A stretch of 64,000 nt of DNA from Thiodiazotropha sp040506975 (GCA_965211775.1 OZ242974.1:682001-746000), one strand, 5' to 3'. Shown: positions 1 through 9,097, counted from the stretch's first letter. Notes: a model not told the origin generated them from the letters alone. Numbers and translations: made by a program.

Positions 1-624
1 CGGGGTGAACTACAATACGGCCTGGCGACTCAAGCATAAGTTGATGCAGGTGATGATGGAACGTGAGCGTGGAAAAAAACTGGCCGGTCGCATCGAATTG
101 GATGATGCTTATCTCGGAGGCGAGCAAGCCGGTAAGCGTGGTCGTGGGTCGCGCAACAAAATCCCTTTCGTAGCTGCTGTTGAGACGACGCGGGACGGCA
201 GGCCCATGAAAATTCAACTGCGTCGTGTAAGGGGCTTCCGCAAACGTGAAATCGCCCGCTACGCCCGCTCCTGCTTGATGCCTGGCAGCGAAGTCTTTAC
301 CGATGGGCTTTGGTGCTTTAGTGGCGTGACAACCGCTGATTGCCATCATAACCCCATGGTGACGGGTGGTGGGCGCCAAAGTGTCCAGTATTCGTGCTTC
401 AAATGGGTAAACACGATGTTGGGTAATGTCAAAAACAGTCTGTTGGGTACTTTTCATGCGATTCGAGATAAACATGTGTCGCGTTATCTTGCTGAGTTCG
501 AATATCGGTTTAACCGCCGTTTCGATTTACCCGCCATGATTGAACGATTGCTTTTTGCCGCTCTTCGCACTCCATCTATGCCATATCGCCTCTTGAGAAT
601 GGCTGAGGTTTAGGGGTAATCAGG
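1..624 (+). mobile_element. IS1595-family element, 3' part (cut by window edge)
   Basis: This is the right-hand part of an IS1595-family (ISXO2-like) element whose left end lies outside the window. It is almost identical to the complete copy at 1901-2929 but in the opposite orientation. The right terminus ends in GGGGTAATCAGG, matching the inverted repeat of the complete copy. The 8-bp target duplication cannot be checked because the left flank is missing. Confidence 0.9.
2..613 (+). CDS. IS1595-family transposase, C-terminal part
   Basis: The frame is open from the window edge and encodes the last ~203 residues of the 312-residue transposase found intact on the minus strand at 1912-2850. 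The visible part holds the DDE_Tnp_IS1595 catalytic domain, including ELDDAYLGGE and the FTDGLW acidic segment. The N-terminal zinc ribbon is beyond the edge. Near the C-terminus it differs from the other copy (LRTPSMPYRL versus LRTPPTPYRL), so the two are recent duplicates. An apparent internal start at base 5 is only the GTG codon for a valine inside the frame. Confidence 0.9.
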   Translation, partial: GVNYNTAWRLKHKLMQVMMERERGKKLAGRIELDDAYLGGEQAGKRGRGSRNKIPFVAAVETTRDGRPMKIQLRRVRGFRKREIARYARSCLMPGSEVFTDGLWCFSGVTTADCHHNPMVTGGGRQSVQYSCFKWVNTMLGNVKNSLLGTFHAIRDKHVSRYLAEFEYRFNRRFDLPAMIERLLFAALRTPSMPYRLLRMAEV

Positions 625-781
625 AATCAATATATAAGATCATCGCAACCATATTCAATGGTTTGTCAACGAGTAGTATATAATAAAACAGGTGATCCTA
701 TGCGAACATAGCAGAACATGATCTATAGCTGCGTATACGATAAACAAATATCTGAGTGACATTTGATGCGGACTAACTGAT

Positions 782-1651
782 ATGTCAACTGGTACAAATA
801 CAGAGCTGTCTGAACTGCTAACAAATCCGACGTCCTGGGTTACTAACACTGCAGAACGAGCATTTCTTGCCATTCAAACATTCTTTCCTAATCTGTTGGT
901 TGCTGTTGTCATACTACTATTGGGATGGGTGAGCGCTTGGCTTGTCCGGTTAATCATACTCCGCTTTGGGCGGGGTATGGATAGAATACTGACTGCGTTG
1001 CATTTGGGGACTTCAGATCCAATACTGCACTATAAATGGTCCGTATCGACCATCGTTGGTAATTTGACCTTCTGGATTATCATTGCATTTAGCATAGTTA
1101 ATGCATCCAATGAATTAGGACTAGTATTTCTTGCAAACTGGTTACAGGACCTACTTAACTATCTGCCGCGATTGCTTATTAGTGGTGTAATTTTCTTTAT
1201 TGGAAAGCTTATTAGTGACGGTCTCCGTGACTTTGTTCAGGGGTACGCAACTGCCAGAAATATGCAGCAAGGCGTAATATTGGCCCAAATGGTCGGGTGG
1301 CTTGTTCTTGCGTTTGCGCTGTTGCTTGCGCTAGATCAGCTAGGTCTTGATATCAGGCTTCTTGAAAATATCATTATCCTGTCCTTCGCGGCCTTTTTTG
1401 GTGCTACCGCACTTGCTTTTGGTTTAGGTGCTGCAGACTCTGTACGCAATATTATGGCGTCTCACTATCTACGTAGACAATATCAACCTGGTCTGCGTGT
1501 AAAAGTCGGCGATCAAGAAGGGGAGATCCTGGAACTTACGCCTGTTGCCGTTTTACTTGATACTGACAGCGGCCAAGCATTAATCCCCACTCGCATCTTC
1601 ATGGAAACTGCATCTGTAATTCTGGAATCGGAGGATCAGAATGAACGCTGA
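782..1651 (+). CDS. MscS-like mechanosensitive channel family membrane protein
   Basis: A 289-residue integral membrane protein. Five hydrophobic segments are visible, at roughly residues 35-58, 90-110, 128-150, 170-190 and 200-222. The glycine/alanine-rich last helix (FFGATALAFGLGAADSVRN) resembles the pore-lining region of MscS-related proteins with the conserved TM-helix repeat (CmpX-like). A short beta-rich domain follows (VKVGDQEGEILEL). The stop overlaps the start of the next gene, an MgtE_N/CBS protein, and mgtE follows, so these three look like one magnesium/ion-homeostasis operon. A precise channel function is inferred. The start is an ATG with a weak GGA upstream. Confidence 0.75.
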   Translation: MSTGTNTELSELLTNPTSWVTNTAERAFLAIQTFFPNLLVAVVILLLGWVSAWLVRLIILRFGRGMDRILTALHLGTSDPILHYKWSVSTIVGNLTFWIIIAFSIVNASNELGLVFLANWLQDLLNYLPRLLISGVIFFIGKLISDGLRDFVQGYATARNMQQGVILAQMVGWLVLAFALLLALDQLGLDIRLLENIIILSFAAFFGATALAFGLGAADSVRNIMASHYLRRQYQPGLRVKVGDQEGEILELTPVAVLLDTDSGQALIPTRIFMETASVILESEDQNER

Positions 1652-1900
1652 TCCGCTGGTAACCTCGTATCTAGAGACACATCCCGCTGCGGCAGCAAGT
1701 AGTCTGCATCAACTTAGTACAACTGAGTTGACAGAGTTCATAGCCATGATATCACCTCCGATTGCATCACGTGTACTCATGCATATGATGCCAGGAGTTG
1801 CTGCCGATATCTTATCTCGCATGGAGGATGAAGTTGCTGCAGATATATTATTTCGTATGCCTAATGAGGCAGCTGTATCAACGATGCGTTCTATCATTTA

Positions 1901-2929
1901 CCTGATTACCCCTAAACCTCAGCCATTCTCAAGAGGCGATATGGCGTAGGTGGAGTGCGAAGAGCGGCAAAAAGCAATCGTTCAATCATGGCGGGTAAAT
2001 CGAAACGGCGGTTAAACCGATATTCGAACTCAGCAAGATAACGCGACACATGTTTATCTCGAATCGCATGAAAAGTACCCAACAGACTGTTTTTGACATT
2101 ACCCAACATCGTGTTTACCCATTTGAAGCACGAATACTGGACACTTTGGCGCCCACCACCCGTCACCATGGGGTTATGATGGCAATCAGCGGTTGTCACG
2201 CCACTAAAGCACCAAAGCCCATCGGTAAAGACTTCGCTGCCAGGCATCAAGCAGGAGCGGGCGTAGCGGGCGATTTCACGTTTGCGGAAGCCCCTTACAC
2301 GACGCAGTTGAATTTTCATGGGCCTGCCGTCCCGCGTCGTCTCAACAGCAGCTACGAAAGGGATTTTGTTGCGCGACCCACGACCACGCTTACCGGCTTG
2401 CTCGCCTCCGAGATAAGCATCATCCAATTCGATGCGACCGGCCAGTTTTTTTCCACGCTCACGTTCCATCATCACCTGCATCAACTTATGCTTGAGTCGC
2501 CAGGCCGTATTGTAGTTCACCCCGATTTCGCGGGAAAGTTGCAGCGCCGAGATACTTTTCTTGCGTTGGGTCAACAGATAGATCGCAAGAAACCACGTTC
2601 TCAGCGGCAGCTTGGTGCCATGGAAGATGCTGCCGGCGGTCAGGGAAGTCTGATGATGGCACTTGTGACATTGATATATCTGACGCTTTTTGAGTTCACA
2701 GCCTGTTGTGTTGCCGCACTCAGGGCAGACATAGCCCGTCGGCCAGCGCAAATCATACAATGCCTGTCGACACTGATCCTCGGTCCCATATTGTTCCAGA
2801 AAATCGTGCAAACCAAGACCTTTTTGAAATTGAATAGTATTTCTCGGCATGATGAAATCCTCTTTTATTCAGTAGGTTCCATTATGCTTGCACCACAGGC
2901 TCAATAGCTGAGCCTCATGAGTAATCAGG
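1901..2929 (-). mobile_element. IS1595-family insertion sequence, complete, 1029 bp
   Basis: Both ends share the terminal repeat CCTGATTAC (left CCTGATTACCCC; right end ...GAGTAATCAGG). The element is flanked by an exact 8-bp duplication, ATCATTTA, at 1893-1900 and 2930-2937, the size known for IS1595. One gene is present, read right to left. The insertion is in the MgtE_N/CBS gene. Confidence 0.95.
1912..2850 (-). CDS. IS1595-family transposase
   Basis: A full-length 312-residue transposase. The N-terminus has a zinc ribbon (CPECGNTTGCE near residue 43, then YQCHKCHHQTS), followed by the helix-turn-helix-like linker (SALQLSREIGVNYNTAWRLK) and the ISXO2-like DDE domain (ELDDAYLGGEQAGKRGRG; VFTDGLWCF). 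The C-terminal Asn/Glu part includes YLAEFEYRFNRRFDL. It looks intact, and the near-identical partial copy at the window edge implies recent activity. Confidence 0.93.
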   Translation of the reverse strand: MPRNTIQFQKGLGLHDFLEQYGTEDQCRQALYDLRWPTGYVCPECGNTTGCELKKRQIYQCHKCHHQTSLTAGSIFHGTKLPLRTWFLAIYLLTQRKKSISALQLSREIGVNYNTAWRLKHKLMQVMMERERGKKLAGRIELDDAYLGGEQAGKRGRGSRNKIPFVAAVETTRDGRPMKIQLRRVRGFRKREIARYARSCLMPGSEVFTDGLWCFSGVTTADCHHNPMVTGGGRQSVQYSCFKWVNTMLGNVKNSLLGTFHAIRDKHVSRYLAEFEYRFNRRFDLPAMIERLLFAALRTPPTPYRLLRMAEV

Positions 2930-3512
2930 ATCATTTATGACAGGCACAACACCCTGTACAGTAAGATGCCTAAAAGCGCAGCATTACGTTTGCGATTACA
3001 GATGCGGTATCCAGAAGCTTTGATCGGATCATTAGTGGATCCGGATAGCGTAACACTTCGACCAGAACAACGAGTCTCTAGCGCCCTGCTGCTATTAAGA
3101 GAGGGCAGTCAGCGCGTGTCACAACAAATATATCTCATTAACGATGAACGTCATCTTCTTGGCTATATTGATTTAAAGACCCTAATCGTAAATCGAGAAC
3201 GCACAACATTGTCAAGACTCATGAAAAAAGCCCCCTTGGTGCTTAATGTCCGTGCACCATTACATTCAGCAGAGGATTTAGATGCCTGGCTCAGTTTTGA
3301 CAGTCTACCCGTAGTAGGTCGACATGGAATTTTTCAGGGTGTTCTACGGCGTGATGCTTTGGCGCGCGAAGATCATTCTTTACTGACTAGCATTTCATCT
3401 GAGAAAGAATTTACCAGAACCCGTACTGCATTGTCCGATATCCTTTGGCTAATTGTAAGCTCATTGCTTGCCCCACGTGATAAGTAAAAATCCCGATAAA
3501 AGGATAATCAAG

Positions 3513-4814
3513 ATGACCTCATCTACTGCAATAATTGAATTGTTACGCAAGGACTATATTAACGGTTTTCCTAAGGATGCCGCTAAAGTTCTTGATCGTA
3601 TGCCGTTAGAAGAGATTACTGATCTACTTCAATCTATGGATGATGAGGATACGATAAATATTTGGAACCAGCTTTCACCTGATGTGGCAATGCGGATACT
3701 GGATCAATATCCGGATGAGAGAGCAGCAAAATTGCTTAGCAGTTTGGAAATTGATCATGTTATACCTATCCTATCTCTATTCGATATTGAGAAACGCCAA
3801 CGATATCTGGATATCATAGGTGGTGAGACATCCAAAGAATTGACTTTGATGCTAAACTATCCGCAAGATAGCGCCGGCGGCATCATGGATCCTAAAGTTT
3901 TATTGTTGCAACCGGAAGTAACTGTCGCTGAGGCTTTGAATCGTGTTCGACAACTACGCCGGAGAGGTGTCCGGGTTCTTTTCGTGGTTGACGTAGATAA
4001 ACGTTTGGAAGGCACAGTGGATGTACAGGATCTGGCGACATCATCTTCAGAGACTACTCTTGATGAAATAATGCGCCCAGCAAAGGCATCAGTTAATGTG
4101 ATCTCTTCAAGAGAAGAAGTCGTGGAGTTATTGGATCAGTATCAGTTGACTGATTTGCCCGTAATCGATCACAATGGCCGTCTCGTCGGCGCAGTACGCC
4201 ATCAAAACCTTGTGGCTGCTGCTGAGGATGAGGCTACAACCGCCATTCAAACTATGGTTGGCGTAAGTCGTGATGAACGGGCGCTTTCCAGTGTAGGCTT
4301 TGCTGTACGTAAACGTCTTCCTTGGTTGCATATTAACTTGGCGACGGCTTTTCTTGCCGCAGCAGTCGTCGGCATTTTTGAGAGTACAATTGCTGCAAAT
4401 ACAGCACTTGCCGTTCTTTTACCCGTAGTTGCAGGACAGTCCGGGAATACAGGCGCACAGGCTTTGGCTGTGACCATGCGCGGATTGGCACTTCGGGAAA
4501 TACGTATCCGCCACTGGTACCACATACTGGTCAAAGAGATGTCAGCCGGCTTTTGGAATGGCCTTGCTATCGCGCTGACCACATCCCTTGGGGTATGGAT
4601 ATGGAGTCAGTCATCTACACTGGCTGGCATTATTGCCATTTCAATGGTGCTCTCAATGGTGATTGCCGGTATCGCAGGTGCAGCAATTCCCTTGTTGCTT
4701 ACCTGGGCCAAGCAGGACCCTGCGCAAAGTTCGTCCATAGTATTGACTACTGTGACAGATGTTGCAGGCTTCTTCAGTTTCCTCGCCATTGCTACCTTAC
4801 TACTCGATAAATAA
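3513..4814 (+). CDS. mgtE: Magnesium transporter MgtE
   Basis: A 433-residue MgtE/SLC41-family Mg2+ channel. Order: MgtE_N superhelix (residues ~5-125, with LLQSMDDEDTINIWNQL), two CBS domains (~130-255, including DSAGGIMDPKVLLL), a connecting helix, and five membrane helices (~275-433). The conserved pore helix reads VVAGQSGNTGAQALAVTMRG and the last helix DVAGFFSFLAIATLLL, both matching the family. The ATG at 3513 is chosen because AAAAGGAT precedes it; an in-frame ATG at 3468 overlaps the upstream gene and lacks a ribosome site. It is the last gene of the ion-homeostasis cluster and the only intact MgtE-type protein here. Confidence 0.93.
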   Translation: MTSSTAIIELLRKDYINGFPKDAAKVLDRMPLEEITDLLQSMDDEDTINIWNQLSPDVAMRILDQYPDERAAKLLSSLEIDHVIPILSLFDIEKRQRYLDIIGGETSKELTLMLNYPQDSAGGIMDPKVLLLQPEVTVAEALNRVRQLRRRGVRVLFVVDVDKRLEGTVDVQDLATSSSETTLDEIMRPAKASVNVISSREEVVELLDQYQLTDLPVIDHNGRLVGAVRHQNLVAAAEDEATTAIQTMVGVSRDERALSSVGFAVRKRLPWLHINLATAFLAAAVVGIFESTIAANTALAVLLPVVAGQSGNTGAQALAVTMRGLALREIRIRHWYHILVKEMSAGFWNGLAIALTTSLGVWIWSQSSTLAGIIAISMVLSMVIAGIAGAAIPLLLTWAKQDPAQSSSIVLTTVTDVAGFFSFLAIATLLLDK

Positions 4815-4909
4815 CTTATTAATCTGACAACTCCATGACTCGTGATGAGAATAAAAGAGTAAAGGGGTCAAGTCTGTACATATAGTAATTAAATGCGTCT
4901 AGTTTCTCT

Positions 4910-4974
4910 ATGGCACGTCCCCTGAGAGTAGAATACGAAACGCCTTTTACGATGTCATGAATCGTGGACAACTG
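4910..4974 (+). pseudogene. Fossil 5' end of a REP-associated tyrosine transposase
   Basis: Translation from the ATG at 4910 gives MARPLRVEYETP, the typical N-terminus of RAYT/TnpA-REP proteins. A one-base loss in the T run near 4945 breaks the frame; with it restored the next residues read FYDVMNRGQL, again matching the family. The leader contains GGGGTCAAGTCT, a motif common upstream of these genes. Nothing recognisable follows. The rest of 4815-5037 holds no gene I can support. Confidence 0.6.
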
Positions 4975-5037
4975 TTAATCGCTTAACAGTTAAGTTTGCA
5001 TAGATATCGAGCATTGTTACAGGCAGTTTGATGGAGA

Positions 5038-5361
5038 TTAAGATGTATCGTCAGGGAAACGGTCCTCAACGGATTCCAACAAACGTTTACCATGGATAAC
5101 GGCCAGAATATGCAACTTGGCGGAGTGGATCTCGTAGATCAGACGATAGCTGTAGATAAAACGCTCTCGGATGTTCTGCTGTCTCAGTTCGGGGACGACT
5201 CGGCCTAGGTGAGGTTGTTCCGGCAACAGGTCCGTCGCTGCAATCAGCGCCTCGACCACTCGTTGTGCATAGTGGGGCGAATCTCGATGTATATATTCGG
5301 CGATTTCGTCAATATCCTCGAGTGCCGCATCGGACCAGACCAGCCTCAGGGGTTTAGCCAC
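5038..5361 (-). CDS. ParE/RelE-family toxin
   Basis: A 107-residue protein of the ParE/RelE toxin fold. Typical features are the N-terminal helix pair (VWSDAALEDIDEIAEYIHRDSPHYAQRVVEAL), the PHLGRVVPEL turn, and the beta strands RERFIYSYRLIYEI and LHILAVIHGKRLL. ParE relatives act on DNA gyrase and RelE relatives cut mRNA; which applies here is not visible. The start overlaps the end of the upstream antitoxin gene by 16 bp, the usual type II arrangement. Confidence 0.82.
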   Translation of the reverse strand: MAKPLRLVWSDAALEDIDEIAEYIHRDSPHYAQRVVEALIAATDLLPEQPHLGRVVPELRQQNIRERFIYSYRLIYEIHSAKLHILAVIHGKRLLESVEDRFPDDTS

Positions 5362-5612
5362 TTGCTCAATCGCTCCCTGGCTTCATCGTCTTCGACTTCC
5401 CCGTCCTGGGTGATGGATACCTGGCCACGCTTGATTTTCTCCAGCACGTAAAGATGGTACTGGATGTCCTCGTAGCTGCTGTCGTCAGGCAGGTTTTTTA
5501 AGAGCTGTTCCACCTCTTGCTTTGCCGTCAGCATAGCCTTTTCCTCAATGCCGTTTACCATGTCTCTAAGCATATCAGGATCTTGCTGGGTTTTCGTTGC
5601 TTTCATCTCCAT
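5346..5612 (-). CDS. Probable antitoxin of the ParE-type module
   Basis: An 88-residue acidic, helical protein just upstream of, and overlapping, the ParE-like toxin gene. I do not recognise a named DNA-binding fold. The central part (SSYEDIQYHLYVLEKIKRGQVSI) resembles the helix-rich region of small antitoxins paired with ParE/RelE toxins, and the C-terminal acidic tail (DGEVEDDEARERLSKWL) could wrap the toxin. Role assigned mainly from gene order and size. The start codon overlaps no other gene; RBS-like GGATGGAG precedes it on the minus strand. Confidence 0.7.
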   Translation of the reverse strand: MEMKATKTQQDPDMLRDMVNGIEEKAMLTAKQEVEQLLKNLPDDSSYEDIQYHLYVLEKIKRGQVSITQDGEVEDDEARERLSKWLNP

Positions 5613-6773
5613 CCTCTGTGTCTTATATATTGCTTGTCAGGCCTACAATTAAGGCCGTTGCGTCAGCAGCCTGTTCTTCTTTCCTGTTTACTTGATTGCA
5701 TACTTCGCTCTTGCTGGATGCGTTAACGCCTGTCCAAACGTCGATACCCGATGGCCTCGCTGATATGTGATGTCTCCACCTTCGAGCTCGCCTCCAGGTC
5801 GGCGATGGTGCGCGCAACCTTGAGGATGCGGTGATAGGCGCGCATCGACAGACCAAGTTTTTCAATCGCCCTGTGCAACAGTGCGTTACCCTCCTTGTCC
5901 GGTGAAGCAAACTTCACGATGTCCAATCCCTGCAGGGCCTGATTGGTGCAGCCCTGCCGCTGGAGTTGTATATCACGGGCTGCGATGACCCGGCGACGGA
6001 TGATTTCGCTCGACTCCTCTCCTGTCTGCGACACCTGGTGGTCGAGTTGCAGAGGCTGTCTGGGCACCTCCACGTGCATGTCGATGCGGTCGATCAAGGG
6101 GCCGGAGATGCGGTTGCGGTAGCGGGTGATGCGGTCGAGGGTGCAGTGGCAGCGGTTGCTGCCGTCCCCCAGGTGGCCGCAGGGGCAGGGGTTCATCGCC
6201 GCGATGAGCTGGAAACGGGACGGGTAGTCGACCTGGCGGTTGGCGCGGGAGATGGTGATGCGGCCGTTTTCCAGGGGTTCGCGCAATACCTCCAGGGTAT
6301 GCCGATCGAATTCGGGTAGTTCGTCCAGGAACAGCACGCCGCGGTGCGCCAATGAGATTTCGCCGGGTTTTGGATTACTGCCGCCGCCGACCAGGGCCAC
6401 CGCCGAGGCGGTGTGATGGGGGGCGCGGAAGGGTCTTTGACGCCACTGGGCGGGTTGGAAAGCCCTGTTGTTGGCCACCGAGTGAATGGCTGCGGACTCC
6501 AGCGCCTCCTCTTCGCTCATCGGGGGCAGGATTCCCGGCAGGCGGGAGGCGAGCATCGACTTGCCGGTGCCGGGCGGACCGATATAGAGCAGCGAGTGGG
6601 CGCCGGCGGCGCTGATCTCCAGGGCGCGCCGGGCATGACTCTGTCCATAGACATCAGACATATCGAGCCGGCTCTTTTCACTCGCCTCGATAGCGTGCGT
6701 GCTTTTGTACTGCGCCAACGGGTTGACACTGTTGAGGTGTGAACAGACTTCGAGGAGGTGGCTGGCCGGATAG

Positions 6774-8341
6774 CCCGCATGTTTCATCCGTTTTTAAATT
6801 TAGCCGGTGATATGGCCAAGCTTGGATGGTTTGCCCTCACTGGGAACCAAACCTCTATCAAGCCCTGATTTTCCACCCTCCGGGCAGACTCCCCCTTACC
6901 CCCATTGTTGATCAACGTGCCGGGGCAGCACTCTGCCGGGCTATCCCGGCTTGAGTCGTGCCGCCACCTGGAAAAACAGCGCCTGATAGGGATAGGTGCT
7001 GGAGAGCAGGAAGCGGATCCGTCGCGTGTTGCGAATGATGACCGCCCCGATCTTGAACAGTTTGAGCCGGATCGTGGTCATCTGTGCACGCGCCAGTTCC
7101 GTGCCCTTCAGCGCGAGGCGCCGGATGGCCTCCATCAGCACATAGGCCAGACTGGACAGCAGTAGACGAAACTGATTGGCCCACCAGTAATGCGCGCTGG
7201 TGCGATCGGCGAACAGCCCCAGTTGCTGCTCCTTGATTCGGTTCTCCATGTCACCACGGGCGCAGTAGAGGTCATCGTAAAGGCGCTGTTTGTCGCCGGC
7301 CAGGTTGGTGACGATGAAGCGTGGATTTGGCCCCTTGTCGGTGACCTCCAGTTTGGCGATCACCTTGCGACGCGTCTTCCAGGTGCTGGCGGCATAGTGA
7401 AACTGAAAGAATTCCCGCATCTTCATGCCGGTTCGCTTCGCCAGTTCCTCAACCCACTGCATGGGCTCACGGATACACCGCAGCAAGGCGTCATTCTTGG
7501 CGATGCCCACGATATAGCCCACAGCGTTGCGCTCGCACCAGCTGAGCATGTGGTGACGGCAAAAGCCGCTATCGCCCCGAAAGATGATACGCACTTCAGG
7601 CCAAGCCCGGCGCAGGCGTTTGACCAACAGCGCCAGAATCGCCCAGGCATGCTTGGGCGCATCGATCCGGCTGGGCCGCAGATAACTCACCAGCAGTTGA
7701 TCGCCACAAAAGACATACAGGGGCAGGAAGCAGTAGTGATCGTAGTAGCCGTGAAAGAAGCGGCCTTCCTGGCGGCCATGCACCGGATCATCCGTGGCGT
7801 CGAAATCCAGGATCAGCTCATCGGGTGGTGCATCATATGAGGCAATGAACTGCTCGAGCAGTAGGTTGTGGACATCAACGGCAACCCGGCGATCGACCCG
7901 GTTCTCCAGCCGACAAAGTGTCGACTGGCTGCCCAGTACCTCCTCGCGTTCGATCGAGCTCTGTAGGGCCGGGTCGGTGCGTAGTGTCTGATGGTCGTTC
8001 AGATCTTCATAACCCAGGCAGAGCCCATAGACTCGCTGGCGCAACAGGCTCAACTGGCTGTGTTCAATATAGCGGGGATCTCGCGGGTCGGGGATGACCG
8101 CATCAACCGCCTCGAGCAATCCCAGACGCCTGTCGATCTCACGCAGCAGCAACACGCCGCCGTCCGAGGTGATATCGCCACCGGAAAACTCGGCTTGAAC
8201 CTTACGGCGTTTTAGGGCTGGAAAATCAAAGGCAGTCTGGGTACAGTTTGTCACAGGCAAAATCCTTTCGATTACAGTGTAAGCAACTGAATTATATCGA
8301 AGTATCAGGATTTTGCCTTTTTAATGCGTGAAATATTGGGG
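6774..8341 (-). mobile_element. IS1380-family element, copy A, 1568 bp
   Basis: The ends are CCCGCATGTTTCATCC (left, top strand) and ...GTGAAATATTGGGG (right); read inward these form an imperfect repeat, CCCGCATGTTTCATCC versus CCCCAATATTTCACGC. The 4-bp duplication ATAG lies at 6770-6773 and 8342-8345. One transposase gene is read right to left. Copies B, D and E have exactly the same length. Confidence 0.96.
6941..8260 (-). CDS. IS1380-family transposase (copy A)
   Basis: A full-length 439-residue transposase of the IS1380 group (DDE_Tnp_1-like fold). Visible catalytic segments are LILDFDATDDPVHG (first Asp), IIFRGDSGFCRHHM (second Asp) and GDMENRIKEQQLGL (Glu), in the expected order and spacing. 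The protein is identical to that of copy B. A ribosome site lies upstream (GAAAGGATTTTGCC) before a GTG start. It appears intact. Confidence 0.95.
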   Translation of the reverse strand: MPVTNCTQTAFDFPALKRRKVQAEFSGGDITSDGGVLLLREIDRRLGLLEAVDAVIPDPRDPRYIEHSQLSLLRQRVYGLCLGYEDLNDHQTLRTDPALQSSIEREEVLGSQSTLCRLENRVDRRVAVDVHNLLLEQFIASYDAPPDELILDFDATDDPVHGRQEGRFFHGYYDHYCFLPLYVFCGDQLLVSYLRPSRIDAPKHAWAILALLVKRLRRAWPEVRIIFRGDSGFCRHHMLSWCERNAVGYIVGIAKNDALLRCIREPMQWVEELAKRTGMKMREFFQFHYAASTWKTRRKVIAKLEVTDKGPNPRFIVTNLAGDKQRLYDDLYCARGDMENRIKEQQLGLFADRTSAHYWWANQFRLLLSSLAYVLMEAIRRLALKGTELARAQMTTIRLKLFKIGAVIIRNTRRIRFLLSSTYPYQALFFQVAARLKPG

Positions 8342-8851
8342 ATAGCATTGGAGCCCGTTGACCAGTCCCGCCTCCTCGGCATTCTGTTGCGGCAGGATCA
8401 GGGAGCGACCGGCGTCGCGGGCGGTGAGCGCCGCGGGGAGGATACCGCTGATCGGGCGCAGTTCGCCTGACAGGGCAAGCTCGCCGCTGAACTCATAGTG
8501 GCTCAAGGGGTCTGTCGTCAATTGATTCGAGGCGGCCAGGATACCGAGGGCAATGGGCAGGTCGAATCGCCCCCCCTCTTTCGGCAGATCGGCAGGCGCC
8601 AGATTGATGGTGATGCGCCGGGCTGGAAACTCAAACTGGCTGTTGATCAGTGCCCCTCTTACCCGGTCTTTACTCTCCCGCACCGCCATTTCGGGCAAGC
8701 CGACGATGGAGAGGCCCGGGAGGCCGTTGGAGAGGTGGACCTCGACGGTGACCAGGGGTGCTTGTACGCCCTCTTGGGCGCGGGAATAGAGAATGGCGAG
8801 TGACATAGATTCCTTCCTTGGAACAGCGTTCGGTCCGATGCTGATGAAGCG

Positions 8852-9097
8852 CTAGCCGGTTTTATCCTCCAGTTCCTTGATCTGTATCTCCAGCCGCTCA
8901 AGCTTCTCACGTGTGCGTGCCAGAACCGCCTGCTGAACCTCAAACTCCTCACGGGTCACCAGGTCGAGCTTGGCAAGTCCGGACTCCAGGGCGGCGCGTA
9001 TGTTTTTTGCCACATCGGCCTGTAATGCCTGGATACCGCTGGGCATTGTCGCCGAGAGCCGGGTCGTCAGCTCATCGATAAGTTTCGGATCAATCAT
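8852..9097 (-). CDS. ubiK: Ubiquinone biosynthesis accessory factor UbiK (YqiC/BMFP domain)
   Basis: An 81-residue protein starting MIDPKLIDELTTRLSATMP and ending in a C-terminal coiled coil (VLARTREKLERLEIQIKELE). This is the layout of UbiK/YqiC: an amphipathic N-terminal helix that binds membranes plus a trimeric coiled coil. In E. coli UbiK works with UbiJ in the aerobic Ubi protein complex; ubiJ and ubiB are also in this window. An upstream in-frame ATG at 9343 would add an unrelated Cys/Arg-rich segment, so the internal ATG is chosen. The gene is upstream of comM and reads the same way. Confidence 0.85.
   Translation of the reverse strand: MIDPKLIDELTTRLSATMPSGIQALQADVAKNIRAALESGLAKLDLVTREEFEVQQAVLARTREKLERLEIQIKELEDKTG

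Larger units (their letters stand above)
1641..3487 (+). pseudogene. MgtE_N/CBS-domain protein interrupted by IS1595
   Basis: The gene begins 11 bp inside the MscS-like gene. Its first 87 codons (1641-1900) encode MgtE_N-type repeats (PGVAADILSRMEDEVAADIL). An IS1595 element follows. Removing the element (1901-2929) and one 8-bp duplication restores one open frame of 269 codons: the join reads STMRSIIYDRHNTLYSKMPK and runs to the stop at 3487. The second half has a CBS pair (LINDERHLLGYIDLKTLIV; DSLPVVGRHGIFQGVLRRD). No transmembrane segments are visible, so the intact protein was probably a soluble regulatory relative of MgtE. The 3' part could start at the ATG at 2966, but that would give only the CBS half. 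Confidence 0.85.
5723..8806 (-). pseudogene. comM: comM (YifB, Mg-chelatase-like helicase) split by IS1380
   Basis: The 5' part (8806-8342) encodes the N-terminal LonC/RuvB-like domain starting MSLAILYSRAQEGVQAPLV. The 3' part (6769-5723) encodes the AAA+ and C-terminal domains: Walker A GPPGTGKSMLASRLPG, FLDELPEF, the arginine-finger region and the zinc-type CPCGHLGD/CHCT motif. Removing the IS and one ATAG duplication restores a single frame of 503 residues (NGLQCYPASHLLEV), the normal ComM length. ComM is a hexameric branch-migration helicase needed for natural transformation in other gammaproteobacteria. As it stands the 5' fragment ends in IS-encoded residues and the AAA+ part has no good start, so function is likely lost. 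Confidence 0.93.

Noticed and set aside
2050..2907. 285-codon plus-strand frame within IS1595
   Set aside because: Antisense shadow of the transposase, which has a clear zinc ribbon and DDE domain.
7190..7840. 216-codon frame antisense to the IS1380 transposase, repeated in copies B, D and E
   Set aside because: Its repetition only reflects IS copies; no ribosome site and no recognisable domain.
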